Assembly: GCF_963422355.1 (NCBI RefSeq)
Contig: NC_085099.1
Coordinates: 6,893,125-6,957,124, forward strand
Length of the DNA stretch: 64,000 nucleotides
Source: Corticium candelabrum
Lineage: Eukaryota > Porifera > Homoscleromorpha > Homosclerophorida > Plakinidae
Reading direction: 5' to 3'
The position numbers and the translations under genes are program-made. Each line of letters starts with the position of its first letter. The stretch's first letter is position 1. A model generated the notes under the pieces. That model was not told the origin of the DNA. It searched no databases and saw only the letters and a program-made list of their open reading frames with translations. Shown piece by piece: positions 19,920 through 51,557 of the stretch.

Positions 19920-21610
19920 GGAAACCTGTGACATTCAACACTCACCGAGAACTGTAGCAATATAAACGACTACCGTTCGGTACATCAAGCGCACCGGCAG
20001 TTTTCCAACAAACAATGGAAAAGGTCCTACAGGGATACAAGGTATCGTGTAGACGACATATTGGTAACTGGCAAGAGTAAGGAAGAAAACCTTCAGAAAT
20101 GTGGAAGCAGTGTTCACTCAATTGATCAACTGAGCGTGGTATAATTGAAGCTCAAGGAGAAGAAATATGTTCCTTCCTGAAGGCGCAAGTCGAGTATTTA
20201 GGTTATGTTGTCAATGCACAATGTGTTCATACAGCACCGCAAAAGATGGAAGCTGTAGCTAAAGCACCAGTACCAAGCAACTTCAGCTTACAAGCACACG
20301 TTAGAATTCAGATGTTTAGAAACTCCGTTCTTTCTTGCCTTGATAACTTACTATCGAAAGTTTATTCGGAATTTGGCGTTATTGGCAAGTTCTTTGAATG
20401 CATTGCTTAGAAAAGGGTCTCTAATGGAAGTGGCAATATGCATTTGCACAGTTGAAGAAACAGTTAACCTCTGCTCAAGTTCTTACGCATAATGACCCTA
20501 TAGTCTTCCGCCTAAACTAACTGTCTTAATTGTGACCCCTCTGCATATGGGCCAGGTCAATATCTAGCAGTCTTAGCTCATTGCCAGATGATGCGGAAAG
20601 ATCTGTGACCTATGCTTTTCATTCCCTTACTCCAGCTGAGAAAAACTATGCTCAGATAGAGAGGGAGAGCTTATACAGCCTTATGGAGTTAAACGGTTCC
20701 GCAACTATGGAAGATCTTTCACTTTTGTAACAGACCATAAGCCTCTTACAACGAATACCTCTATTGGCTGCAGCCAGAATGCAACGCCGAACATTGATGC
20801 TATCAGCTTGCATGTACACGTTATAATTCAGACATGCTGCACGAGAATGTAGATGCCTGGTCCAGACTTCCAATTTCTGCAAAGCAGAAATCTGAGACGA
20901 GAGCACTGGCGCAGCACATGTTTAATGTACAGCAATTTCTAGTAGAAGATCTACTAGTGACAAGCCATATTTTGCCAGGAGGGAATAACTTACTATTGAA
21001 GAGAACTGCATGTCGTTTGTGGGGTATGCATACCATTATCCTTTCATCATTGAGAAGCAAAGTCTTATTGGAGCTGCACAGTTCATCCAGGCATAGTAAG
21101 AATAAAGTCAGTGGCACGGATTGCATACCATGCTGACACTGTACATGCAAAGTTTTGTTTTGAATGTCAGCCAGTTGGTTCAAATCCATCATCAGTTTTT
21201 GTGCATCCATGATCATATGGCCGAGTCGGTATAAACTTTGCGGAACCTGATATGGGACAAATGCTGGATGCTCATTCAAAATGGTTCGTTGCAGAAGAGT
21301 TTTCTACATTCCTTCGAATGAATGAAAATAATTAAACATGTCAACAGTCCACCATACCACCCAGCAACGAAATGGGAAGTGTGCAAACCGTAAAGAGGAA
21401 ACTGAAGATGATAAAGAATAGAATATATCATTTGACCACAGAGCATGTAGAAGGACGGGTATGTCTCCTGCAGCGTCAGAGCTGTCCTTAAAAGGGAGGA
21501 TCAGAACACGACTGGATCGTATACATCTTCAAATAGCTTTAACAAAGAAGAATCTTCAGATGGAACTAAAACGAGGTTTGATATCGTCTAAGTCCAGTTT
21601 CATACAGAGT
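19920..21610 (+). pseudogene. Ty3/gypsy pol remnant (RT, RNase H, integrase traces)
   Basis: Pieces in all three + frames spell a decayed gypsy polyprotein. They include KRLPFGTSSAPAVFQQTMEK and VDDILVTGKSKEE of reverse transcriptase and FLKAQVEYLGYVVNA. The RNase H block has AEKNYAQIERE and FTFVTDHKPLTT. Integrase-end traces near 21260-21350 include HSKW and HVNSPPYHPA. There are many frameshifts and stops. No LTRs are found. It is on the opposite strand to the gag fragment at 18.7-19.0 kb, so the two pieces are not one simple copy. Confidence 0.75.
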
Positions 21611-21680
21611 TACAACAGCACGGCATAGGAAGATGTTCACGAGCGGCGGGGGGCGCTGATACCGATGTCATCATGAGTAA

Positions 21681-22310
21681 AGCTGGATTTACAATATGGG
21701 AACGCTTGAGCGTCGCGTCGCGTGCGTCCTGTCATGTTGTCTTGCGTGGGAGTGGCACGTACGCGTCACACGCATCGTACCATTCACAATACGATTTCAG
21801 CGCGCCGTAGACGTCGCTGCCTGAATTATTGAACTGACCACCCGCGCTTCGATTTTCTACTAGCACAACTCTGCCAGAACCCCCAAATTGCTCAAAATCA
21901 ATTTCTACGCGTTCTCCCTTGCGCGCAGGTCTTTGTACATCTTGCAGTTGATCATCCGCAAGCAAGGACAGCTCCCTACACAATCTATAGACCGCTCAAC
22001 GTCGAGTACAGCGCCGAAATCAATAATCATTGCTCACGAAAGCCACACGTGCATTTATAGTTGGCTGTGATTGGTCGAGATCAAGGTGCTACTTCCGACG
22101 CGACGTGAACAGCTTCCGGTTCGACGCTTAAATAGAACTTGTTTCTATTTCGACGCGTCGCGTCGCGAGCGTCGCGTCCGTCGAACGTCGCGTCGCGTCG
22201 ACCATTTACAATTTGAATTTGTAATACGCGACGTGACGCGCGACGTGACGCGACGTGACGCGACGCGACGCGACGCGACGCTCAAGCGTTTGCATATTGT
22301 AAATCCAGCT
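21681..22310. mobile_element. Inverted-repeat DNA element (Harbinger-like MITE) with TAA target duplication
   Basis: The ends are inverted repeats of about 42 bp that begin AGCTGGATTTACAATAT and continue into CGCTTGAGCGTCGCG, with two mismatches. TAA lies directly outside both ends (21678-21680 and 22311-22313), matching the 3-bp TWA duplications of PIF/Harbinger transposons. The termini are runs of GACGC/GCGTC units. The 630-bp element contains an 83-residue - strand ORF (21732-21983) that I do not recognise and no transposase. A smaller element with the same architecture is at 26754-26912. Confidence 0.85.
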
Positions 22311-22564
22311 TAAGCAAACTGCCTCGCTTGCCAGACAGTAAACAGATTTGCAAAAGTCACTGGCGCAGGAAATTTCAATTCCTACACTGAGCGAGGGGGA
22401 TTCTCCCCCTAACCCCCACTTCCTACGCCGGTGTACAAGTAAATGGAATGACCTGGAAAAGACATGTTGACCAATTAAAGGAGAGATTCGTATCCAGATA
22501 AGCATTGGACAGAAGGAAGCCTCACAAGATCGGACTGCAGTGATACCTGACACATGGATCCAGC

Positions 22565-22705
22565 GCCAACCGTGCCAAAACACGTTTTAGTAGCGAGCCG
22601 AGCAAATTGATCAAGCACTGAACTAGGCGCTTGATCGTTCGATTGATCAAGCGCAATCTAGAATATTCACTTAGTGCTCGCGGATTATTTTTGGCACGGT
22701 TGGCG
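22565..22705. repeat. Short inverted repeat upstream of ICMT
   Basis: CGCCAACCGTGCCAAAA (22565-22581 region) is matched by TTTTGGCACGGTTGGCG near 22689-22705, enclosing about 108 bp. Inside are several palindromic TTGATCAAGC copies. It could form a cruciform, or be a solo foldback insertion lying about 90 bp before the ICMT start codon. Confidence 0.7.
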
Positions 22706-22793
22706 TGCCGAGCCATCCTACAATGTACACTGTACGGCACCGGTAGCGCTGAATAGCCTCGCGACCCCAGTTACAGATACGGGATTTCTGCAC

Positions 22794-23630
22794 ATGGAAG
22801 CTTTGGTGGCGGGAGCGTCGTTTGGGATCGGAGCTGTATCAGTTGGCGAGCTGCATGCCTTTGGATGGTTTCCGGTACTTACTAGCGCTTGTTGGGTGAT
22901 CGTTTTCAGTGTCTCCTGTAGGAAGCCATCGCTTGTTTTTGCCGGTGGCATTGCTCTATTGCTGGGGCTGCTTTGTGGTGAAGGAGCGTACACCTATGCT
23001 ACACTTAATGTACCTCTCTGTAACGTTGGACTTTACATGTCTGCTTTGGCGTTCTTTCACTGGTCAGAATATTTCACGACGGCACTCTTCAACAATCACA
23101 AGCTTAGCCTCGACTCATTCTTGCTGAACCACAGCAAAGAGTATACTCTAGCAGCCATGTGTAGCTGGCTAGAATACGGTGTTGAGTACTATTTCTTCCC
23201 ATTCGTAAAGTCGTGGGTGTGGCTTAGTAGATCAGGAGTTGTGATGGTGATAGTAGGAGAGAGTTTACGGAAAGTAGCAATGTTCACAAGCCGTTCAAAT
23301 TTCTCTCACTCGATAGCGTACAAGAAGACAAAGGACCATCAATTAGTTACACATGGCATCTACAGCTGGTTTCGGCATCCTTCATATGTGGGATGGTTTT
23401 ACTGGAGTATTGGAACACAACTTTTACTCTCCAATCCTGTGTGTCTGGTAGGGTACACAGTAGCTTCATGGAAATTTTTTAGAGAGCGAATAGAAGAAGA
23501 GGAAATGACCCTGCTAGCTTTCTTTGGCCGTCAGTATTTGGATTACCAGCAACGAGTAGCTACAGGTCTGCCACTAGTAAGAGGCTATGAGCCAACATAT
23601 AGAGAGAGATATTTGCTATATAATCAATAG
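22794..23630 (+). CDS. ICMT: Protein-S-isoprenylcysteine O-methyltransferase (ICMT)
   Basis: ICMT is an integral endoplasmic-reticulum enzyme that methylates the C-terminal prenylcysteine of processed CAAX proteins such as Ras, Rho and lamins, using S-adenosylmethionine. The start at 22794 gives 278 residues, close to the usual about 280; the frame is open further upstream but has no other ATG. The N-terminal half holds several hydrophobic membrane segments and FHWSEYFTTALFNN. The conserved catalytic block is in the C-terminal half: VTHGIYSWFRHPSYVGWFYW, then RIEEEEMTLLAFFGRQYLDY and TGLPLVRGY. The whole coding region is one exon, although neighbouring host genes have many introns, so an intronless ancestral gene or an old retrocopy are both possible. 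All recognised motifs are intact, favouring a working gene. Confidence 0.93.
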   Translation: MEALVAGASFGIGAVSVGELHAFGWFPVLTSACWVIVFSVSCRKPSLVFAGGIALLLGLLCGEGAYTYATLNVPLCNVGLYMSALAFFHWSEYFTTALFNNHKLSLDSFLLNHSKEYTLAAMCSWLEYGVEYYFFPFVKSWVWLSRSGVVMVIVGESLRKVAMFTSRSNFSHSIAYKKTKDHQLVTHGIYSWFRHPSYVGWFYWSIGTQLLLSNPVCLVGYTVASWKFFRERIEEEEMTLLAFFGRQYLDYQQRVATGLPLVRGYEPTYRERYLLYNQ

Positions 23631-24863
<1,233 letters not shown>

Positions 24864-24889
24864 CATCAAACCTGCACGATTGGAAACAT

Positions 24890-25300
24890 GCAGGAGCTAG
24901 AATTTTTCTCACTGGTGAGTCATGGCATAATTTCCTTTAAGCAAGGAATTTACCTGCATTTCCTTGTCTTGACTCAGGAGTACAAATGAAGAAGCAAGCA
25001 CTAAAGTGCTAAAGCCTTGCTGCTAGCTTACGGAACAGCTGGTGTATAAATAAGTACCCGGTCTTTGATCGGGACAGCAATGACCACTGAACACCAGCCA
25101 CTGACATTTGGGTGGCAATTCGGGTGGCAATTCGGGTGCCATCACATTGGCCAGTCGCATGTCAGTGTTTGTGCAAGTACCTGGCCTACTTTCAAGAGAT
25201 TGTCACTGCACACCACAGAGTTCTTCTGAGTAGTGCACAGATGCCCAGCCTCAGAGCTGGGGAATGTTACCTAACTAAGGCAGCTCCTTACAACTTTGCC
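24890..25300 (+). mobile_element. SINE copy (diverged, same family as 27352-27784)
   Basis: Several blocks match the - strand SINE at 27.4-27.8 kb in the same order: ATGGCATAATTTCCT, ACTCAGGAGTA-AAATGA, GGTCTTTGA, CAGCCACTG, TTCGGGTG and GAGTTCTTCTGAGTAGTGCA. A tRNA-like head is not evident here. An inserted segment and a short tandem duplication (GGTGGCAATTC, near 25110-25135) separate the blocks. Confidence 0.65.
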
Positions 25301-26750
25301 ATTTGGCTGTGTGTGTTTGAAGGCTAGGTAGCTTGGTTAGGACTTAGTCTTCCTGCATACTTTATGTACACAGACACAATTTACTTTGCAAATCATGCTT
25401 TTAGGTATAATTATTGATCTCAGACTACAACAGAAGGCAACAATCTAGTCATGAGCTGCAAAAAGTCTAGGCATACTACAATTCCATTAGCAGCTGTGTG
25501 GTGGAACTACCAGTGTATGATAATTGCCAATAGACATCATCAGTTATATGTCAGGAGGGTTATGTTTAATGTCATCATGAGCTACCAGGCATAGTCAAGT
25601 GTGTAACGTATTAGTTAGGAAGGATTTAGAAAGTTTTTGTCCAAAGAACTTGCCACTGACATTTGAAGTCAAATTACATAGGAACAATAAAATGCCATGT
25701 TTTCTTCCCAAGTTAACTAACTTGAATTTTCTGTACATTGGAACAGTAAAACCACAATGCATTCTCTATTCTCAGCTATCACAGAAATGGCGAAACTAAA
25801 TATGTGTATAATATGATCACCTTCAGTGACACTACATAGAAAGTATCAGCTTTTCTCTTGATAGCTTTCAAAAAGCCTTTATACTGCACACTATACAAAA
25901 GGTAGCGAGAGAGAGAGAGAACCAAGTGTTGCAGTTACACCATTTTTCTGACAGCAAACACAAAAAGGTCTTACCTGTTTAGATTTCCTAGAAATGCAAT
26001 GTCACTTCTTCGCCCCATTCTCCTACAAATACACATTATAATTTTACTACAATGCTTGTCGATAGCAACACACTCGTCAATGACTACATAACAAACGCAA
26101 TGCAAATTAGTGTATTCAAAGGTTTCGATCCACGCATGCATTTATGCAATAGCAACTGTAGCTGAAGATGTGTTTACACCCTTGCTTCCACAGCTCTAGA
26201 AATGCTCGATTTGTAATAAATTCGATACCATTTTGCACTAGTAAAATTTGTTTATACCATACAAAGTGACTGTCATCTCATGTGACCACAAATTCCAAAC
26301 ACCACTACTACTATAGTCCAATTGTCAATGTAATGAGATTCATTACATGCAGCACATAGACATCGCTCCTGGTCATGCAACAGTACAAAGCAGGTTTCCA
26401 TGCAATTGTCATGAGTCAGAAAACTATTGATTTTATGTTGGCCATTACAGACAGGTAAGTCTTCATAGTTCAGTCTGGACAAGACCTGGTAATTGTGAAT
26501 TGATTTAGTCTAATAGAGTGTTCTGGTATTAAAGCTCTCTCTCTATAATGTTGGTGAGTGAATGCAAGGGCGTAACTAGCCTTAAATTTATAGAGGCACC
26601 TCTATAATATCAACTTGAAAAGTGCTGCTAATATCAGTCACATGACTGGCAACAAACGCTAACAGACTATAAAACAACTGACCAAGTCTACGATTACCTG
26701 TACCATCAAATTGCCTAATGCTCTCTTTGTTGATCTTGAAGCCTGCTGGC
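25301..26750. other. No recognisable gene
   Basis: Low-complexity AT-rich sequence with short ORFs only. A - strand frame at 26273-26482 (YEDLPVCNGQHKINSFLTHD) is Cys-rich but matches nothing I know. Confidence 0.45.
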
Positions 26751-26753
26751 TAA

Positions 26754-26912
26754 AGCCTGGTTCACAATGACGCCGACGCTGAGTTGAGCATCAAACTTCA
26801 AACAAACCGCCTCGACGTCGGCGGCATCCTTTGATGTTGACACGCCGACGTCGACGCTGGAATAGGATTCATTTCTATTGTCGACGTCGGCATCAATATT
26901 GTGAACCAGGCT
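26754..26912. mobile_element. Small inverted-repeat MITE with TAA duplication
   Basis: A 159-bp element with ends AGCCTGGTTCACAAT and its complement ATTGTGAACCAGGCT, flanked by TAA on both sides (26751-26753 and 26913-26915). The interior is made of CGACGTCGGC-type palindromes. Termini, duplication and internal style match the element at 21681-22310, so both probably use the same Harbinger-type transposase. Confidence 0.85.
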
Positions 26913-27157
26913 TAAGTCACAGATAAATGTAAATAAATTATAGACACACCCAATTTAATTTTTTTAACTGCGATGGCCACTTTTCTAAGGGGTGGCAGTT
27001 GCATCAGTTGCCTCAAGCCTAACGCCCCTGGAATGTCTGATCACGTGACTGTAGCTGCTACAAGCGACCAAACATGAACACTGCTACATGATTGGACCAT
27101 TTTGACGGAATTAAAGCATGACACGTTTGAGCAGACATAGCCACGTAGATGTGCGCG

Positions 27158-27159
<2 letters not shown>

Positions 27160-27224
<65 letters not shown>

Positions 27225-27264
27225 TAAACTAAAAAACTACACGTTAAGAGCTGCCAGATACTGG

Positions 27265-27352
<88 letters not shown>

Positions 27353-27398
27353 TAAACTAAAAAACTACACGTTAAGAGCTGCCAGATACTGGTCACAC
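27160..27398. repeat. Tandem duplication of a (CA)n plus about 45-bp unit
   Basis: The unit of ATTAAACTAAAAAACTACAC and the following bases to CTGGTCACAC occurs twice (27223-27268 and 27351-27396), each copy preceded by a long (CA)n array. The non-repeat part is the 3' end of the SINE at 27352-27784, so the array plus SINE end was duplicated as one block. Confidence 0.9.
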
Positions 27399-27784
27399 AC
27401 CCAGCTAACAGCTGGGCTCCTGTGCACTACTCAGGAGAACTCTGGGCCTACGCTAGCAATCTCCTGGAGCTGAGTCAAATACTCACAGGAGCACTGGCTT
27501 GTGAAGCCAAGCCAACTGTGGTGTGAGCACCCGAAGTCTCATCTGGACCCCAGTGGCTGATGTCACGTCACAGCCAATGGCTGCTTAGTCCCCAGTCAAA
27601 GACCAGGCACTCATTTATACTCCTGAGTTGAGAGAGGTGATTGTGTGTGAGTTTCTTGCCCGAGGAAATTATGCCATCGCTCGCTATCACTGTGACTTGA
27701 ACTTGCAACCCTGCAAGGTCCTGGAATTCAGCATGTATACACTCTATTGGATAACTCTCTAACCAACTGAGCCATAGCACCACA
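27352..27784 (-). mobile_element. tRNA-derived SINE with (TG)n tail
   Basis: Read on the - strand from 27784, the head GGTGCTATGGCTCAGTTGG contains an A-box-like sequence. About 75 bp later GGTTGCAAGTTCAAGTC resembles a B box. This is the internal RNA polymerase III promoter pattern of a tRNA gene. A body of about 300 bp follows, ending AGTTTTTTAGTTTAA and then (TG)n. A second, diverged copy is at 24890-25300. It is not a functional tRNA gene, since the spacing and stems do not make a full cloverleaf and the body continues far beyond. Confidence 0.75.
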
Positions 27785-27792
27785 ACACACAC

Positions 27793-28238
<446 letters not shown>

Positions 28239-28638
28239 CCACATAGACCAGAAGTGCTTCAGACTCTTGGGTACGCTACTCACTCAGTCAAGTGACCTTA
28301 TACAGTCCTGTTTCTGATGGCTCACAGCTGAAATAAAGACATCATCCCTGCTCAAGGATAGCCACATTCCTTGCAAAATCAATATATTAGGTTTTGAAAG
28401 GCCATAGGTAGGTATCTGGTTTGGCTGATTTGGTCACTTACTATTGAAGCAGGAATTTGCTTCCCCTACTATTGTCATACCCTTATTTTGATTAGTTGGT
28501 ATGCTTAAGTCATTGTTGTGCTGCACCTTCCAATTGTGCTCCCAAGATAGACACCATTTAATAGGATTCTAGACTTTCTCAAGGATCAGCTACTGTATTA
28601 TGTGCCAATTGTCTGAGTCATGCAACGGATTACCTGAG

Positions 28639-48854
<20,216 letters not shown>

Positions 48855-48913
48855 GGCTTGCCTGGCTTTCCCAGATAACCGCGCCAAATGCTCACGTGAC
48901 TGAAAGGAAGAGT
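48855..48913. promoter_or_regulatory. Divergent promoter region of the ATF6-like gene and LTA4H
   Basis: Only 59 bp separate the ATG of the - strand ATF6-like gene (48854) from the ATG of + strand LTA4H (48914). Within it are a TCACGTGA palindrome (an E-box/CLEAR-type site for bHLH-zip factors, near 48892) and TTTGGCGC on the - strand (E2F-like, near 48880-48888). No TATA box is seen. Transcription start sites may lie inside the opposite gene's first exon. The site assignments are by motif only. Confidence 0.55.
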
Positions 48914-51155
48914 ATGGACCCGAACAGTTTCTCTGAGCCTGATTTGTGTATTTGCAAACATCTTCATTTTAACATTGAAGTCTTATTTGAGAAGAAGGTT
49001 CTGCATGGTTCTCTACGACTACAAGCCGTCAACAAATCTAGCAATAACAATCGGCTGGTCAGTTTTCCGGGTTTGCGAGACTTTTTTAAATTAAAGAATC
49101 ATGTCGTAACTTTCGCTGCCAGATACTGGACACTAACAAACTCAAGATATTATCAGTGAGTGATGCTAAAACGGGGCATCACATGCAGTGGGAGGTGCAG
49201 CCCATGAATTCGAAGTCTCCGTTTGGATCTGCGCTTGTCATCACACTGCCATCTTCATCTTCCAGGTATCCGAAGCCAATCTTCTGTTTTATAATTATTG
49301 CTATTATTATTGACAAGAATTGGGTGTTATTTAGTACATACACATGTCATGTAAGTAACAAACTAGTCTACACACCTAATTACTAGGTCGTACAACCTAC
49401 TAAAATTTTAGTAGTACACATAGTACATAGTAGGGTGTGTTCTGTCAAAAGTGGTCAGGTCAAATGCACGCTAAGAGGGCGTGGTCCAAGCACCAAATTG
49501 GTCTTCCAGCCACCTGGTATATATTACCACTCACAGGGGTATTGCTGAAGGATTTAACTTGTGTGTGAATTTTTATGACCTCATCAATTGTAGACTATTA
49601 TGATAATATATAAACTAATAATGGTAATCAATTAACTCGTAACAATTTAAAACAGTGCAACTAAGCGGAGTAAAAACATTTAACTTCTCTCTGTCTGATA
49701 GGCTATTTAGCCATGAGCTGTGAAACTTTATGGCTTATACGACAGTATAACATGTCTTGACAAACAAGTCGGTACACCAGCCACGATGTAAAGCTCCTTC
49801 GTGTACACATATATGTGACAAATAGATCAGACAGTGACTTAATTAATTAATCACCTAAAGAGAAGCTCCAGCAGCATAGGTAGAACTGCGTCGGCTGTCA
49901 AGTATGAATCGATCTTTTTCCATCTTTACGAGTTTGAGGTCCCAAATCAAGAATTTCCTGAAGGCATCATGATTATGTCTCGAGACAACAGGTCTTTGCC
50001 TAAGGGTATTGGTAGCGATAGAGAAATACCCCTGCATACGCCACTGACCTAGCGTATTGCACAAAGGGTTCTTGAATACTCTCGTTTACCAACATTTAAT
50101 GTAATATGTAGCTAATCAATGTCCTCAAGGCAGCGTAAATAGCAATTAATAATGATGTAAGATGCTCTAAAATTTTAGTTTGCTTTGTTTTTTATATTAG
50201 TTAAATAATCACTTATGTTTTCAACAGGAATTTTCAGGAAATAGTTGACTGTCGGAAGTAGTTTTTGAAAGATGGTTTGGCCAAAACCAGACCGACATGA
50301 CTGCTTTCTACAGTCGTGAAGTAAGCCTCTAGACTAGTAGGGAAGTTCACTATATACCATATATGAAACTACCAAAAACAACATCAGTTTGTGTGATTGC
50401 ACTTATCAACACGATATCAGTTCAGCATGCTGGAGCTTGGCTACAGGCAGCACCTAACATTAATCTTGGCCTTGCAATACCCCAGAAAGAGTTAGTGGTA
50501 TCTTTGCGTCTTTGGCTTGGAGTTCCACTTTTTGCCTCCGAAACAAGTCGATGCTCTTGCAACCAGAGTTTGGATTGCTTTGGGGATCACCTGCTAGGCT
50601 GTGGTCAAGGGAAATGGAGAACACACCGTCATGATGCTCTGTGTGATGTCTTTCTTCATGCTCTTTCAGTCGACAATGCTAACTGTTGAAGAGAACAACA
50701 CTGCTCAGTCGACAACATGCGTCCAGGTGATGTCTTCCATACTGATTTCAAACAAGGATCACCCACGTATTGATATCTCAGTACGGAATTCTTTTCAATC
50801 ACAGTACATCATCATAGCTACACACTACCTATGCAGGTGCAGCAGCAGAATCAGGTCAGATTGAAAAAGACAGCTGTCACGATAATTTTGTGAAAGCTAC
50901 TGGTGGCATATTCCACCCACTGGTCGTTGAGACTTTTGAATTGTGGACCAGTCAGAGTTTGCTGGGCATCAAGAACATTGCTAGAAGACTTGCCTTTCAA
51001 GGAAATATATCAAGGAGCAATTAAGGCTACCACTAACTTGCACGAACAGCTATCTGTTACATTATGGCTATATAATGCCAAGATGATTACATAGATTAGC
51101 GTTGGACTGTGGAGAGTGCTGTATTGGCCTTCTAGCTTGTTCTGTGAGTTTTTGA

Positions 51156-51231
<76 letters not shown>

Positions 51232-51474
51232 CAACCCCACGTTTTGTCTGTGCTGCTGTCATTGAAGTTGGTGCAGTTGGAAATGCTGAAGAAATGGAAA
51301 AAGACGAGAGAGATGAGATTAATGTGACTCAATGTGGAGCAGATTCTTTCCCATATCTACAGTATAGAAAGTTTAGGATATTGGACTTGAGCCAGTGTTA
51401 AGACTCTGAAGACTGTTGCTTTGAAAACGATGTTCACTGGGACTACTTTGAATCATGCAAGCTCTTCGAAATTT

Positions 51475-51557
<83 letters not shown>

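Noticed and set aside
22674-22793. Upstream extension of ICMT by 40 codons
   Set aside because: The frame is open but starts with GTG, has no ATG, and covers the inverted-repeat region; the ATG at 22794 gives the normal family length.
27700-27784. A functional tRNA gene
   Set aside because: A- and B-box-like sequences are present but no full cloverleaf is seen, and the sequence continues as a SINE body with a second copy in the window.
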